From Mycolicibacter acidiphilus (lineage in GTDB: Bacteria > Actinomycetota > Actinomycetes > Mycobacteriales > Mycobacteriaceae), in contig NZ_JAHCLR010000003.1 of NCBI RefSeq assembly GCF_018455725.1, forward strand, positions 62,001-126,000: a DNA stretch of 64,000 nt. Direction: 5' to 3'. Shown here in pieces: positions 8,338-15,867 of the stretch (within the stretch, counting starts at the first letter, position 1; the number at the start of each line of letters is the position of its first letter). The notes below the pieces were generated by a model. It searched no databases. It saw nothing but the letters and a program-made list of their open reading frames with translations, and was not told the DNA's origin. Both the position numbers and the translations under genes were made by a program.

Positions 8338-8610
8338 ATGAGCAACATCTCGATCCAGCACGACCAAGTCTCCGCAGCCCTGGCCGATCACCACGCCGCG
8401 CACGCCGACGCACTCGCCGCGCTCACCCCGCCGGCGGTGACCGGCGGGGTCCCGGGCGACGTCCTCACGTCGATCGCGAGCCTGCTCGCCGGCGGCAGGA
8501 AGATCCACGAGAACGCCGTCGCGATCGGGCGACTCGGGGAGGCTGCGAACCGTGCGCTGGAGAGCACTGATGAAGGCAACGCCGGCCGGTTCAAAGGAGC
8601 AGAGAAATGA
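8338..8610 (+). CDS. EspC-like (DUF2580) small protein, putative type VII secretion target
   Basis: 90 residues, helical and Ala-rich, with the pattern SIQHDQVSAALADHHAAHAD at the start followed by two further helices. This resembles mycobacterial EspC/DUF2580 'ESX-1 secretion-associated' proteins, which begin with a similar V-x-P/H...LA..H helix and are exported by ESX systems. The resemblance is by eye. It is the first gene of a rightward operon, overlapping the next gene by 4 bases (ATGA), and is governed by the operator at 8298-8319. An alternative is an unrelated helical cytosolic protein. Confidence 0.5.
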   Translation: MSNISIQHDQVSAALADHHAAHADALAALTPPAVTGGVPGDVLTSIASLLAGGRKIHENAVAIGRLGEAANRALESTDEGNAGRFKGAEK

Positions 8611-8960
8611 GCGCAGACACCGCCACCGTCGAGGACGTCATGCCTGGCTTCGACCGTCTGATGACGGTGGCCCGCGATTGGCACATGCTGACCGAGGACA
8701 CGCGCGACGCCGTTCTCGACGGCCTCACTCCCGACCATCAGGCCCTCCTCCAGCTGATGATCCTCGGATGGGATCAGGGTCGCTGCCTCATGCACCGCGA
8801 GGTCTGGACGATGCCGGAGCGCCTCACCGATCCAGCCACGGGCGAGCTCGGAATCGCCGCCGTGCGGCTCCTCGCCGCGCACCATCTGACGATGGGCATG
8901 CTGATGCCGGGCTACGTCGATGAGGCCCAAGAGGGGTGGCTACCGCCATGCTTGCCGTGA
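8607..8960 (+). CDS. Hypothetical 117-residue protein
   Basis: ATGA overlap with the upstream EspC-like gene and GTGA overlap with the downstream lipoprotein gene place it firmly in an operon. The product is mainly helical (DRLMTVARDWHMLTEDTRDA, LQLMILGWDQGRC) with no signal peptide or recognised domain. It could be a cytosolic chaperone or partner for the exported products around it, but nothing in the sequence proves that. Confidence 0.55.
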   Translation: MSADTATVEDVMPGFDRLMTVARDWHMLTEDTRDAVLDGLTPDHQALLQLMILGWDQGRCLMHREVWTMPERLTDPATGELGIAAVRLLAAHHLTMGMLMPGYVDEAQEGWLPPCLP

Positions 8961-9496
8961 GCAACCCGGCGCGGCGCAGCGGGCGATGGTCGGTGGTGGC
9001 GGTCATCGCGACGGCCGTCCTCCTAACCGCCTGCGGGCCGTCAGTGTCGCCGCGGCCGGTGGCACCGAAGGCGGCGACGGTTGACCTCGTGCAGATGTGG
9101 GACTCGGCGACCCCGTGCCCTGACAACCCCGATGCGAAGCTACCGACACGTCCCGGGGGTGGTGAGCTCGAGCGGCAGTTCGCGGTGACGGAATCCGCCG
9201 TGCTGCAGGATCTTCGGGCGATACACGCGCCGGGGAAATCCGAGTCCGCGGCGCGGGAGAACGTGGCGAAGTTGAAGACCGGTCTTCGGTGGCTGTGGGC
9301 AGTGCTGGATGAGTCGCAGGGACGATACGATCGCGCACCTTCAACCCGGGAGGACGCACTCCGGGCCATGAGTGCCGACCACGCTGATTTCCAGGCCGGA
9401 CGACATGACATCGAGGCTGCACTCCGGGATGGAAAGTCGACATCGGTGGCCGTCGGGTCTAGCTTCGATCTGGTCTGCGATCGTGACCGAAATTGA
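8957..9496 (+). CDS. Putative lipoprotein
   Basis: 179 residues from a GTG at 8957 (GTGA overlap with the preceding stop); an in-frame ATG at 8948 is the alternative. A basic N-terminus (NPARRSGRW) leads to a hydrophobic stretch and the lipobox LLTAC, so the cysteine near 27 should be lipid-modified after Sec or Tat export. The mature part is helical (ATVDLVQMWDSATPCPDNPD; LERQFAVTESAVLQDLRAIH) with no known domain. It lies between an EspC-like gene and a large possibly exported protein gene, suggesting a cell-surface module. Confidence 0.65.
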   Translation: MSNPARRSGRWSVVAVIATAVLLTACGPSVSPRPVAPKAATVDLVQMWDSATPCPDNPDAKLPTRPGGGELERQFAVTESAVLQDLRAIHAPGKSESAARENVAKLKTGLRWLWAVLDESQGRYDRAPSTREDALRAMSADHADFQAGRHDIEAALRDGKSTSVAVGSSFDLVCDRDRN

Positions 9497-11573
9497 AAAG
9501 CCAGACGATCCCCACGGATTGATCGGGGAGCACTGGCCAGCGCTGTCGGCCACGGCCTGCCAGAGCGTCTCCGACCATGTTTTTGGCTATACCGTCATCC
9601 ACGGCGACGCCGCGTCAGCAACCGTCCCGACAGCCGCTCAAGTCGCAGACGACTTCCGCTCCGCTGCAGGTGATTCCCTGCTGTCACAGCTACACATCAC
9701 CGTCGCCGACCTCCAAAAACACGGAGCCAGTGCCGGTCGAATCGCCTCCCTGATGGACCAAATGGCGACCCGGATCAGAACCGCCAAGCAGAACATCCGC
9801 GCCGACTGCCTGGCGGGCACCGAAGAGATCGACAAGGCTGAGAAGAAGGCTCAATCCGCGATAAGCACGAAGTGGCAGAATGAGATCGGCGACCGCGCCG
9901 ATCAGCTGAATACTGAAGTACGCCAGCTGAGCTCATCGATCTCATCGGCGTTGCCCGGGAGCAAGCCGGAAGCCACCGGTGTCCCGGTCTACGTCGTCCC
10001 GCAGGCAGACGGAACGATCAGCCCGGTGAACGCCATGGGTCAGCCTGTGCGCGACGGGAAGGTGCTGGCCGACAAGCCGATTACGGATGTACCGGCGAAG
10101 GCACCAGCACCTCAGACCACCGCCGACACCCCGAAGCCGAAGACCGCGCCGGGGACGCCGGCCACCTCAGCACCCTCATCCGGCAGCGCGGGCGGTGGCA
10201 GCCCGATCCAACCCGGACAGATGCCGCAGATGAACAGCCCGAGCCAGCCGACTGCCGTCGCCGGGACGAACTCCGGTGCAGGCAGCACCACCGCCACCGG
10301 GTCGAACGGCGCATCATCCATCGGCGATTCAGGATCCAAGTCCGACTCCGGTTCGAACACCCCGGCCTCGGACACGGGCCTGCTCGGCGTACCCACGACC
10401 CTCGGCAACCAGCCTGCCGCCGCACCATCTGCGTCCGCGGCCGGGTCGGCGACACCGATCGTGACCAAGGCAGCAACCGCCGTCCCGGTGGCGGCCGCGG
10501 CAGCAGGTGCAGCACCGACGACCGGTCTCAGCGGCCTGTCCGGGATGACGGCCCCGACAGCCTCACCCGGGCTGAGCTCGACCGCCCCGCCCGGCACCGG
10601 CGTCACCCCCGGAGTCAGCACCGGCCCCGGTGGGCGTAGTGGTGTGCTCGTACAACCCACGCCAGCCGCACCCGCGCCGACAGCACCCGGGGCGACGACG
10701 GTGTCCGCGCCGGGGCCGACACCGGCCGGTGGTGGATCGGGTGTTGGTACTCCACCACCACCGTCGCCGACGTCCGGCGGCGACGGTGGAAGCAGACCGG
10801 AGGCCCGGCCCTTCCCAGCCGCGTGGACGGCGGCGTCGACCGCGGTGACGGCCGCCGATGGCGAAAGCGTGGCCCGGCTGACCAGCTACGTAAAGGCCCT
10901 ACCCCTCTCCGACCAGATGGCTCATCGTCGACTCGCCGCCCTCAGTGACCAGTGGCGACGGGTCGGGTGGGCGGATGAGCAGGTCGCCGTCGCGGTCTTC
11001 GTCGTCGATTCGGCGGTCGACGGAAAACCCTTCCCGGGGTGCGTTTTCGCGACCTCGGCCGGCGTCTCGATCATCCCTGGGGGCGTACGGCTGCCGGTCG
11101 GTGTGCTGCCCCTGACGCGGATCCCGGGGATCAACCCGGACGCGGTCGCGGCCCTGGCCGGGTGCACCGATCCGAAGGCGAAGATCGAACAGCTGACCCC
11201 GTCGAAGTGGGGCCGACCGGCGGCCTTGGTGGTGATCGATGATGTCGACACGCAGGCGATCATCACGGCCGGTGATGCGAGCCCGGCACAGCTCGCGGTG
11301 ACTTCGCTGATCCGGCCGGGGCTGGAGTCCGACCAGCTGCAGGGCGCCATCAACGCCGGGACTTTCCGCTATGGCCGACCCGGGGTGAGCGAGTCTGCGG
11401 CGGACTTGCGGTCGCTGGGGTGGTCATCGGACGGCGAGAAGCCTCGCGAGTATGACAGGGCGTTGAGGGAGTACCTATTCGCCACTGCGCTGGCCTCGTG
11501 GGGCACCGACCGGAGGGCCGCGGCGTACGCACTTGGCGAGCTTGAGGGGTCCCCGGAGATCGAACGGGATTGA
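9483..11573 (+). CDS. Large three-part protein with element-specific paralogue; possible secreted effector
   Basis: 696 residues from the GTG at 9483, overlapping the lipoprotein gene by 14 bases; an in-frame ATG at 9372 would need a much longer overlap. Residues 9-205 (DPHGLIGEHWPAL to PVNAMGQPVRDG) are clearly paralogous to the exported protein at 18584-19423. Residues ~210-460 are Pro/Thr/Ser/Gly-rich linker. The last ~235 residues form a compact domain (SDQWRRVGWADEQVAVAVFV, VDSAVDGKPFPGCVFATSAG, VRLPVGVLPLTRIPG) recalling the C-termini of mycobacterial DUF5631/DUF5632-type proteins such as Rv2082, from memory only. No signal peptide is visible, so export, if any, would need a type VII route. 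Confidence 0.6.
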   Translation: MTEIEKPDDPHGLIGEHWPALSATACQSVSDHVFGYTVIHGDAASATVPTAAQVADDFRSAAGDSLLSQLHITVADLQKHGASAGRIASLMDQMATRIRTAKQNIRADCLAGTEEIDKAEKKAQSAISTKWQNEIGDRADQLNTEVRQLSSSISSALPGSKPEATGVPVYVVPQADGTISPVNAMGQPVRDGKVLADKPITDVPAKAPAPQTTADTPKPKTAPGTPATSAPSSGSAGGGSPIQPGQMPQMNSPSQPTAVAGTNSGAGSTTATGSNGASSIGDSGSKSDSGSNTPASDTGLLGVPTTLGNQPAAAPSASAAGSATPIVTKAATAVPVAAAAAGAAPTTGLSGLSGMTAPTASPGLSSTAPPGTGVTPGVSTGPGGRSGVLVQPTPAAPAPTAPGATTVSAPGPTPAGGGSGVGTPPPPSPTSGGDGGSRPEARPFPAAWTAASTAVTAADGESVARLTSYVKALPLSDQMAHRRLAALSDQWRRVGWADEQVAVAVFVVDSAVDGKPFPGCVFATSAGVSIIPGGVRLPVGVLPLTRIPGINPDAVAALAGCTDPKAKIEQLTPSKWGRPAALVVIDDVDTQAIITAGDASPAQLAVTSLIRPGLESDQLQGAINAGTFRYGRPGVSESAADLRSLGWSSDGEKPREYDRALREYLFATALASWGTDRRAAAYALGELEGSPEIERD

Positions 11574-11638
11574 TGATCGCGGGATGGAATTACGTTGGCC
11601 TGTAGGGGTTTACACCGCGTCGACGCGATGATGGTCGC

Positions 11639-11716
11639 ATGACCGAGCACCCCGAGCCTGCCCAGAGCCCCTCGGACGAGCCCTCACGGCCGCCCAGGAG
11701 GCAGTGGCGGCGATGA
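11639..11716 (+). CDS. Possible 25-codon leader peptide
   Basis: ATG at 11639 opens a 25-codon frame (begins MTEHPEPAQS, ends PPRRQWRR) whose TGA overlaps the ATG at 11713 of the next gene. No good ribosome site precedes it. It may only couple translation, or be chance. Confidence 0.3.
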   Translation: MTEHPEPAQSPSDEPSRPPRRQWRR

Positions 11717-11943
11717 CGGCCGCGGAACCTGAGCGGTACAGCGGCGAGTATGCCTGGCGGTTGGATCTACAGCGCCGGGACGAGGCGATCGAGCCATTCT
11801 GGTACGGCAGCGAGGGGTTCCCGCCGGCCGCCGCGGTGCTGTCACCCTTCGTCGACCCGGTGGAGTTCGTCTCGGTTGAGGATTGGTTGGCCGCGGCCTT
11901 GGACGCCGCGCAGCGCGCGCAGCAGCGACCGAAACAGTCCTGA
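11713..11943 (+). CDS. Hypothetical 76-residue protein
   Basis: ATG at 11713 lies 11 bases after AGGAGG (11696-11701); a GTG at 11704 in the same frame is only 2 bases from it. The product is acidic with aromatic-rich segments (YAWRLDLQRRDEAIEPFWYG; PVEFVSVEDWLAAALDAAQR). No domain is recognised. It is separated from the upstream operon by about 140 bases and followed by 440 bases without a gene. Confidence 0.5.
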   Translation: MTAAEPERYSGEYAWRLDLQRRDEAIEPFWYGSEGFPPAAAVLSPFVDPVEFVSVEDWLAAALDAAQRAQQRPKQS

Positions 11944-12386
11944 CCTGCTGCGATTCGGCGCAGCGGTGAGCTGAGCGCGAAACCCCGACATCATCGTGGG
12001 CGCGGCGGTGTCCCGGCCGGGTTGACGGTTCGATGCCGTAATCACCGGTGGCACCACCACTTTCGGGGCATCGAAGCCAGCCAGTCACCGTCGTGGCCGT
12101 CGATGATCAGATCATCCCGGACGGCGCGCAGGGGTGCGCAGCCCAGCGTTGCGCGCATCTGGGTAATGATTTACAAAAGGTGACGTAACTCACATTGCAT
12201 AACTATTCCAACAATGTATCACGGCTGATCAGGGCATGCGCAGAAAGTATGCACGTGTCATCGAAAGACCATGGTACGTAGTTGATTTCGGGATCGCGTC
12301 GTCGCTTGGCAGTAGTCAGGCAGTCGGCGTACCACTGAGGCACACCGCGACGCACAGTGCGTCGCCCAAGCCCAGGGAGTACCACC
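11944..12386. promoter_or_regulatory. Non-coding region ahead of the replication module
   Basis: About 440 bases with no convincing gene. From about 12160 it becomes AT-rich, holding an inverted repeat ACATTG-N14-CAATGT (12192-12217) and a copy of the element's recurring motif (CCATGGTACGTAGTT at 12270-12284). This is the likely promoter and operator region for the rightward replication genes that start at 12387. Confidence 0.5.
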
Positions 12387-12599
12387 ATGGCGCGACCGAA
12401 AGCGCAGCCGGCGCAGCTGAATCCCGTAGGCGCGACAGCAGCTGATGGCGTGCGTGGCCGGTTCGGCGGCATCAGCGAGACCAAGGTGCGCCAGATGATC
12501 GCCGACGGCGAACTCGAGGCTGTCCGGATCGGCCGGCGGGTGATGGTCACCGAGGAAAGCATCGAGGCGCTCATCGAGCGCAACCGGGTCGGTGCCTGA
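12387..12599 (+). CDS. Excisionase-family helix-turn-helix protein
   Basis: 70 residues, starting MARPKAQPAQ from an ATG at 12387 that follows CAGGGAG. Residues 29-66 form the MerR-like winged helix of excisionase/DNA-binding 'excisionase family' proteins (ISETKVRQMIADGELEAVRI, then GRRVMVTEESIEALIERN). It heads the replication operon and overlaps the next gene by one base (TGATG). It is far from the integrase, so it may control replication gene expression rather than excision; a second excisionase-like gene sits beside the integrase at 37425. Confidence 0.72.
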   Translation: MARPKAQPAQLNPVGATAADGVRGRFGGISETKVRQMIADGELEAVRIGRRVMVTEESIEALIERNRVGA

Positions 12600-12949
12600 T
12601 GACCGGCCAGAATTTCACGAACAACCTCCTGCGTGACGGCCGCGATCGGCCGCTGATCCGGGACCCGGAGACGGGGGAACTCGTCCCCTACCAGCGCGTC
12701 ACGACCTTCATCTCCGGCCTGGAGTCGTCGGTCGGACTGGAGAAATGGCGTCAGCGCGAGCTCGCTAAGACGTTGTCCAGCAGCCCCGCGTACGCCAAGG
12801 CCATCAACGCCGCCGACGGTGACACGAAGAAGATCACCGCTGTCGTCCGGGGTGCCTTGGCCGATGCCCGGCTGAGCCTGAAGGCGGACACCGGCAGCTA
12901 CCTGCACTACGTGCTGGAGTGCGATGACCGCGCGGAGATGGGCCAGTGA
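12599..12949 (+). CDS. N-terminal part of a split RecB/Cas4-like nuclease
   Basis: 116 residues. The segment PYQRVTTFISGLESSVGLEK (near 30-49) and the SYLHYVLE motif (near 101-108) match the start of single-chain PD-(D/E)XK RecB/Cas4-type exonucleases of phages (substrate-gripping helices and the GxxxHxxLE histidine motif). The catalytic half is encoded by the next gene in another frame, overlapping at GTGA. The two products probably form one enzyme that processes DNA ends during replication or recombination of the element. An ancient frameshift is the alternative. Confidence 0.6.
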   Translation: MTGQNFTNNLLRDGRDRPLIRDPETGELVPYQRVTTFISGLESSVGLEKWRQRELAKTLSSSPAYAKAINAADGDTKKITAVVRGALADARLSLKADTGSYLHYVLECDDRAEMGQ

Positions 12950-13794
12950 CCGCCATCCGCACGCCGTCAAAGTGGGCTTTCCCCAAGGGAATCGACCTGC
13001 ACGACAGCGACATCCGGCCCGAGGTCATCGAGGCTGTCCGGGCGAACTGGCCGGTGCTGAAGGCGCAGTTCGGAATGCAGGTTCGTGAGGTTGAGGTGCC
13101 GCGCGTCAGCCACGACCTGCGGGTTGCCGGCACGCCCGACCGGATCGTGGTCGGCACCCACCCTCTTATCCGGAAGCCCACGATCTTGGATTTCAAGTTT
13201 TCCGGTAACTGGCACCGGCCCGAGACGCAGCGCAGCTGGGCGGCTCAGATGGCCGTCTACCAGCGCTGTCTTCGGTACAGCGTTGAGCTCGAGAAGACCA
13301 TCGCCGACGCGACCCCGCTGCAGATGACCCACGCGATCATCGTGCTCGGCGACCCGGAGAGCGGGGATCTGAGACCGTACATTCTCGACACCACGACCGC
13401 CGGTGTAGCCATTGATGCCCTGATTCTCCGCCGGCAGTGGACGCGGACGAAGGGGCTGCTTACCCCGCTCGAGATCGACTCGGAGATGACCGTCGAGGAG
13501 GCGCTCTACGACGAGCTTCTCGAGGCCGGTTACACCCACGTGATCGATGTGCTGTCTCGGGCCCAGCACCTCGACGTCGCCTCCGACCGGCTCATCGAGC
13601 TCGCTACAAAAATCACCAGGTACGGCCCGGTGCAGCCGGGGATCGTCGTCTCCGCGGCCAGGGCCGGATCGATGTCCGAGCTGATCTCGGTGTGGGAGCG
13701 GCTCATCGCGTACACCCCCGACCCGCCGGCGGAGCACCGCATCATTTTCCGGCAGCGCAAGGCGGCTCTCATCGCAGCACGAGGTGCAGCATGA
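12946..13794 (+). CDS. Catalytic part of RecB/Cas4-like PD-(D/E)XK nuclease
   Basis: 282 residues from a GTG. The motif VAGTPDRIVV (near 61-70) supplies the PD aspartate, ILDFKFSG (near 82-89) the (D/E)xK strand, and WAAQMAVYQRCL (near 101-112) the QxxxY helix, in the order and spacing of RecB/Cas4-like exonucleases. The N-terminal helical part normally fused to this domain is encoded by the preceding gene. The C-terminal ~120 residues are helical with no assigned role. It overlaps the next gene by 4 bases (ATGA). Confidence 0.75.
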   Translation: MTAIRTPSKWAFPKGIDLHDSDIRPEVIEAVRANWPVLKAQFGMQVREVEVPRVSHDLRVAGTPDRIVVGTHPLIRKPTILDFKFSGNWHRPETQRSWAAQMAVYQRCLRYSVELEKTIADATPLQMTHAIIVLGDPESGDLRPYILDTTTAGVAIDALILRRQWTRTKGLLTPLEIDSEMTVEEALYDELLEAGYTHVIDVLSRAQHLDVASDRLIELATKITRYGPVQPGIVVSAARAGSMSELISVWERLIAYTPDPPAEHRIIFRQRKAALIAARGAA

Positions 13795-14039
13795 CCGCCC
13801 CCGGGATGCCAGCGCGCTACGCCAGTGACGTGCTGACCGCCGGTCGGCAGGAGTACGAGGCCCGCCGTGACTACCTGGCCCGCATCGCCGATCTGCTCGC
13901 CGACATCACCACCGTCGACGTCCTGACCCGGCTCTGGGCTGAGGCCAAGACCGCGGGTGTCGCAGACAAGGACATGCAGACCGTCTTCCGCGCCCGCCGG
14001 GCCGAGATCACCACCACCACCAGCAAGGAGACGAACTGA
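13791..14039 (+). CDS. Small helical protein of the replication operon
   Basis: 82 residues from the ATG at 13791, overlapping the nuclease stop by 4 bases. Mostly one helical stretch (RYASDVLTAGRQEYEARRDY, then a Thr-rich tail TTTTSKETN). No recognised family. Its position between the nuclease and other replication genes suggests an accessory subunit. Confidence 0.55.
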   Translation: MTAPGMPARYASDVLTAGRQEYEARRDYLARIADLLADITTVDVLTRLWAEAKTAGVADKDMQTVFRARRAEITTTTSKETN

Positions 14040-14040
14040 G

Positions 14041-14478
14041 ATGACCACAGCCACCTACGCCGACATGATGCGGGAAGCACGGCCAGCCCACGATCTTTTC
14101 GCCCCCGATGGTGCGCCGACGTACACCGTCGGTGACGGCGGTGCCGATCTCGCGGTCTTCACCGGCGGCAGCCTGGAGGGCATCCCTGGGGTGATGATCA
14201 CCGTCGGGAAGTCCAAGATCGTCATCGCCTGCGGCCAGGCAGTTGAGCTCGGCGATGAGCTGCGCAACCGGCCGTTCGGCGCGTACGCGGTTGCCAGCGA
14301 CGCCGCGACGCTCTGGATGAACCCGTACGGCCCCGGGGACAGCGTCGTCATCGCACTCGACACCTACGACGCCGGCCCGCTGCGCGCCGGGCAGATCGAG
14401 CTGACCGTCGCCGCCGCCGCGGTGCTCGCCGATCAGCTCGACGCGGCGGCCCGGTTGAGCTTCGGACTCGACGCGTAA
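14041..14478 (+). CDS. Hypothetical 145-residue protein of the replication operon
   Basis: ATG at 14041 is preceded by AAGGAG and follows the previous stop by one base. The product looks beta-rich with repeated Gly turns (PTYTVGDGGADLAVFTGGSL, VMITVGKSKIVIACGQAVEL) and ends in a helix (VLADQLDAAARLSFGLDA). It has the character of a small phage-like DNA metabolism protein but matches no family I know. Confidence 0.55.
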   Translation: MTTATYADMMREARPAHDLFAPDGAPTYTVGDGGADLAVFTGGSLEGIPGVMITVGKSKIVIACGQAVELGDELRNRPFGAYAVASDAATLWMNPYGPGDSVVIALDTYDAGPLRAGQIELTVAAAAVLADQLDAAARLSFGLDA

Positions 14479-14488
14479 CCACAAGCTT

Positions 14489-14566
14489 CGCCGGGGGTGC
14501 AGCCGGCGTTGAGCACGACAGTCCCTGTACACCAACCATTTTCGACATGCGTAAGGAGCATGAATC
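14489..14566 (+). promoter_or_regulatory. Leader of SSB-like gene: hairpin plus shared motif
   Basis: An inverted repeat CGCCGG-N8-CCGGCG (14489-14508) is followed by CACCAACCATTTTCGACATG at 14530 and AAGGAGCAT just before the start. A near copy of the hairpin-plus-motif arrangement precedes the prim-pol gene (15138-15213). Shared leaders suggest common translational or transcriptional control of the two replication genes. Confidence 0.5.
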
Positions 14567-15112
14567 ATGGCAGACAACATCAGCTGGGAGACCTTCGCGT
14601 CGACCGGATCGCACGTCGGCTGGGGCACCAAGCCCGGCCAGCACGTCACCGGCTGTGTCGTGGACTACGACCAGCACGGCGGCACGGACTACAACGACGC
14701 TGTCGTGCCGCAGATCGTGGTTGCGCTGACGGACAAGGCGTACAGCTTCGCGAAGAATGGATCACACACCATCTTCCCGGCGGGCGAGACCGTCACTGTG
14801 ACATGCAGCCAGGTCAGCCTTAAAAACGTGATGCGACAGACGAATCCGACCCCGGGCGACCTGCTCCGGATCCGACTGGTCGACGTCATCGAGCGCAACG
14901 GGAAGACGATGAAGATCTTCGAGATCGACGTCGCCCGTGGTCAGGGTATGAACGGTGTGGCCGCTGTTCAGGCGGCACCGGTGTCGCCGACTCCGGCACC
15001 TGCTGCTCCAGCAGCACCGGCACCGACTCCGGCTGCTCCGGCTGCGCCGGCACCCGCGAACCCGAACGTCTACGACGCACCGGCCGCGGACGACGACAAC
15101 TTCGATTTCTGA
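14567..15112 (+). CDS. SSB-like single-stranded DNA-binding protein (predicted)
   Basis: 181 residues. Residues 1-125 are beta-rich and OB-fold-like (GQHVTGCVVDYDQHGG, GETVTVTCSQVSLKNVM, GDLLRIRLVDVIERNGKTMK). Then comes a Pro/Ala linker and an acidic aromatic tip ending DDDNFDF, which closely mimics the C-terminal tip by which SSB recruits replication proteins. It sits between nuclease and primase genes. The fold is inferred from pattern and context; sequence identity to housekeeping SSB is not obvious, so this would be a plasmid/phage-type SSB. Confidence 0.6.
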   Translation: MADNISWETFASTGSHVGWGTKPGQHVTGCVVDYDQHGGTDYNDAVVPQIVVALTDKAYSFAKNGSHTIFPAGETVTVTCSQVSLKNVMRQTNPTPGDLLRIRLVDVIERNGKTMKIFEIDVARGQGMNGVAAVQAAPVSPTPAPAAPAAPAPTPAAPAAPAPANPNVYDAPAADDDNFDF

Positions 15113-15137
15113 TCGAAGTTTTCACCAGGAGATGAAT

Positions 15138-15178
15138 GGCGGGGCCGGAGAGGGGATGCAGCCCCCTTCGGCCCCGCC
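15138..15178 (+). terminator. Strong hairpin between SSB-like and prim-pol genes
   Basis: Perfect 10-base arms GGCGGGGCCG and CGGCCCCGCC with a further inner GGGG/CCCC pairing; no T-tract follows, so it may attenuate rather than end transcription. It precedes the shared motif CACCAACCATTTCGACACGC (15181-15200). Confidence 0.5.
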
Positions 15179-15216
15179 ATCACCAACCATTTCGACACGC
15201 ACCCAAGGAGCACACC

Positions 15217-15867
15217 GTGAGCCGCGTGAGAGACATTCTACAGGTCCGGTATAAGGCGTTGGTAGCAGAAACTTCGGGCCGCGCACTCACCGACCGCGAC
15301 CGCAAGCTGTTCGACGAGCTGGATCTTCGCCTGAACCATCCCGAGCGCGCGGTGACGATCCCCGCCCTGGACGCCGCGGTGCGGTACGCCGCGATCGGAT
15401 GGCCGGTCTTCCCGTTGATGTCGCAGTCGAAGGCGCTGGCTATGCCTGAACCCTACGCCGCGGTGAAGCGGCCCGCGACGGCACATGGATTCAAGGACGC
15501 CACCACCAACGTCGACCAGATCCGCCGGTGGTGGACGCGGAACCCAGACTGCGGCATCGGGATCGCCACCGGCGAGTTCTTCGACGTGATCGACATCGAC
15601 GACGTTCACGGCGGCCGGGAGAGCTGGAACGAGCTCGAGCCGAGTATGCCCGTTGAGATCTACGGCGAGGTTCTCACCGCCCGCGGCGGCAGCCACCTGT
15701 ACATCAAACCGACCGGGATGGCCAGCAAGGCGGGTCTCCGTCAGGGAATCGATTACAGGGGAACCGGCGGCTATGTCGTCGGTGCCCCAACGTATTTCAG
15801 GCATCCGAGTCAGCGCTGGCGATGGATCGCCCCGCCGTCTGACGAGATCAAAGGTGGCCGACCATGA
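15217..15867 (+). CDS. Bifunctional DNA primase/polymerase (prim-pol) domain protein
   Basis: 216 residues from a GTG at 15217 preceded by AAGGAG. The sequence AAIGWPVFPL, then KRPATAHGFKDATTNVDQIR, RRWWTRNPDCGIGIATG, the catalytic acidic VIDIDDVHGG and LTARGGSHLYIK is the archaeo-eukaryotic primase-like prim-pol signature (PF09250). It should make primers and short DNA for autonomous replication of the excised element. It is a stand-alone catalytic domain; the helicase part is the next gene, with a 4-base ATGA overlap, so the two probably work as a primase-helicase pair. Confidence 0.85.
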   Translation: MSRVRDILQVRYKALVAETSGRALTDRDRKLFDELDLRLNHPERAVTIPALDAAVRYAAIGWPVFPLMSQSKALAMPEPYAAVKRPATAHGFKDATTNVDQIRRWWTRNPDCGIGIATGEFFDVIDIDDVHGGRESWNELEPSMPVEIYGEVLTARGGSHLYIKPTGMASKAGLRQGIDYRGTGGYVVGAPTYFRHPSQRWRWIAPPSDEIKGGRP

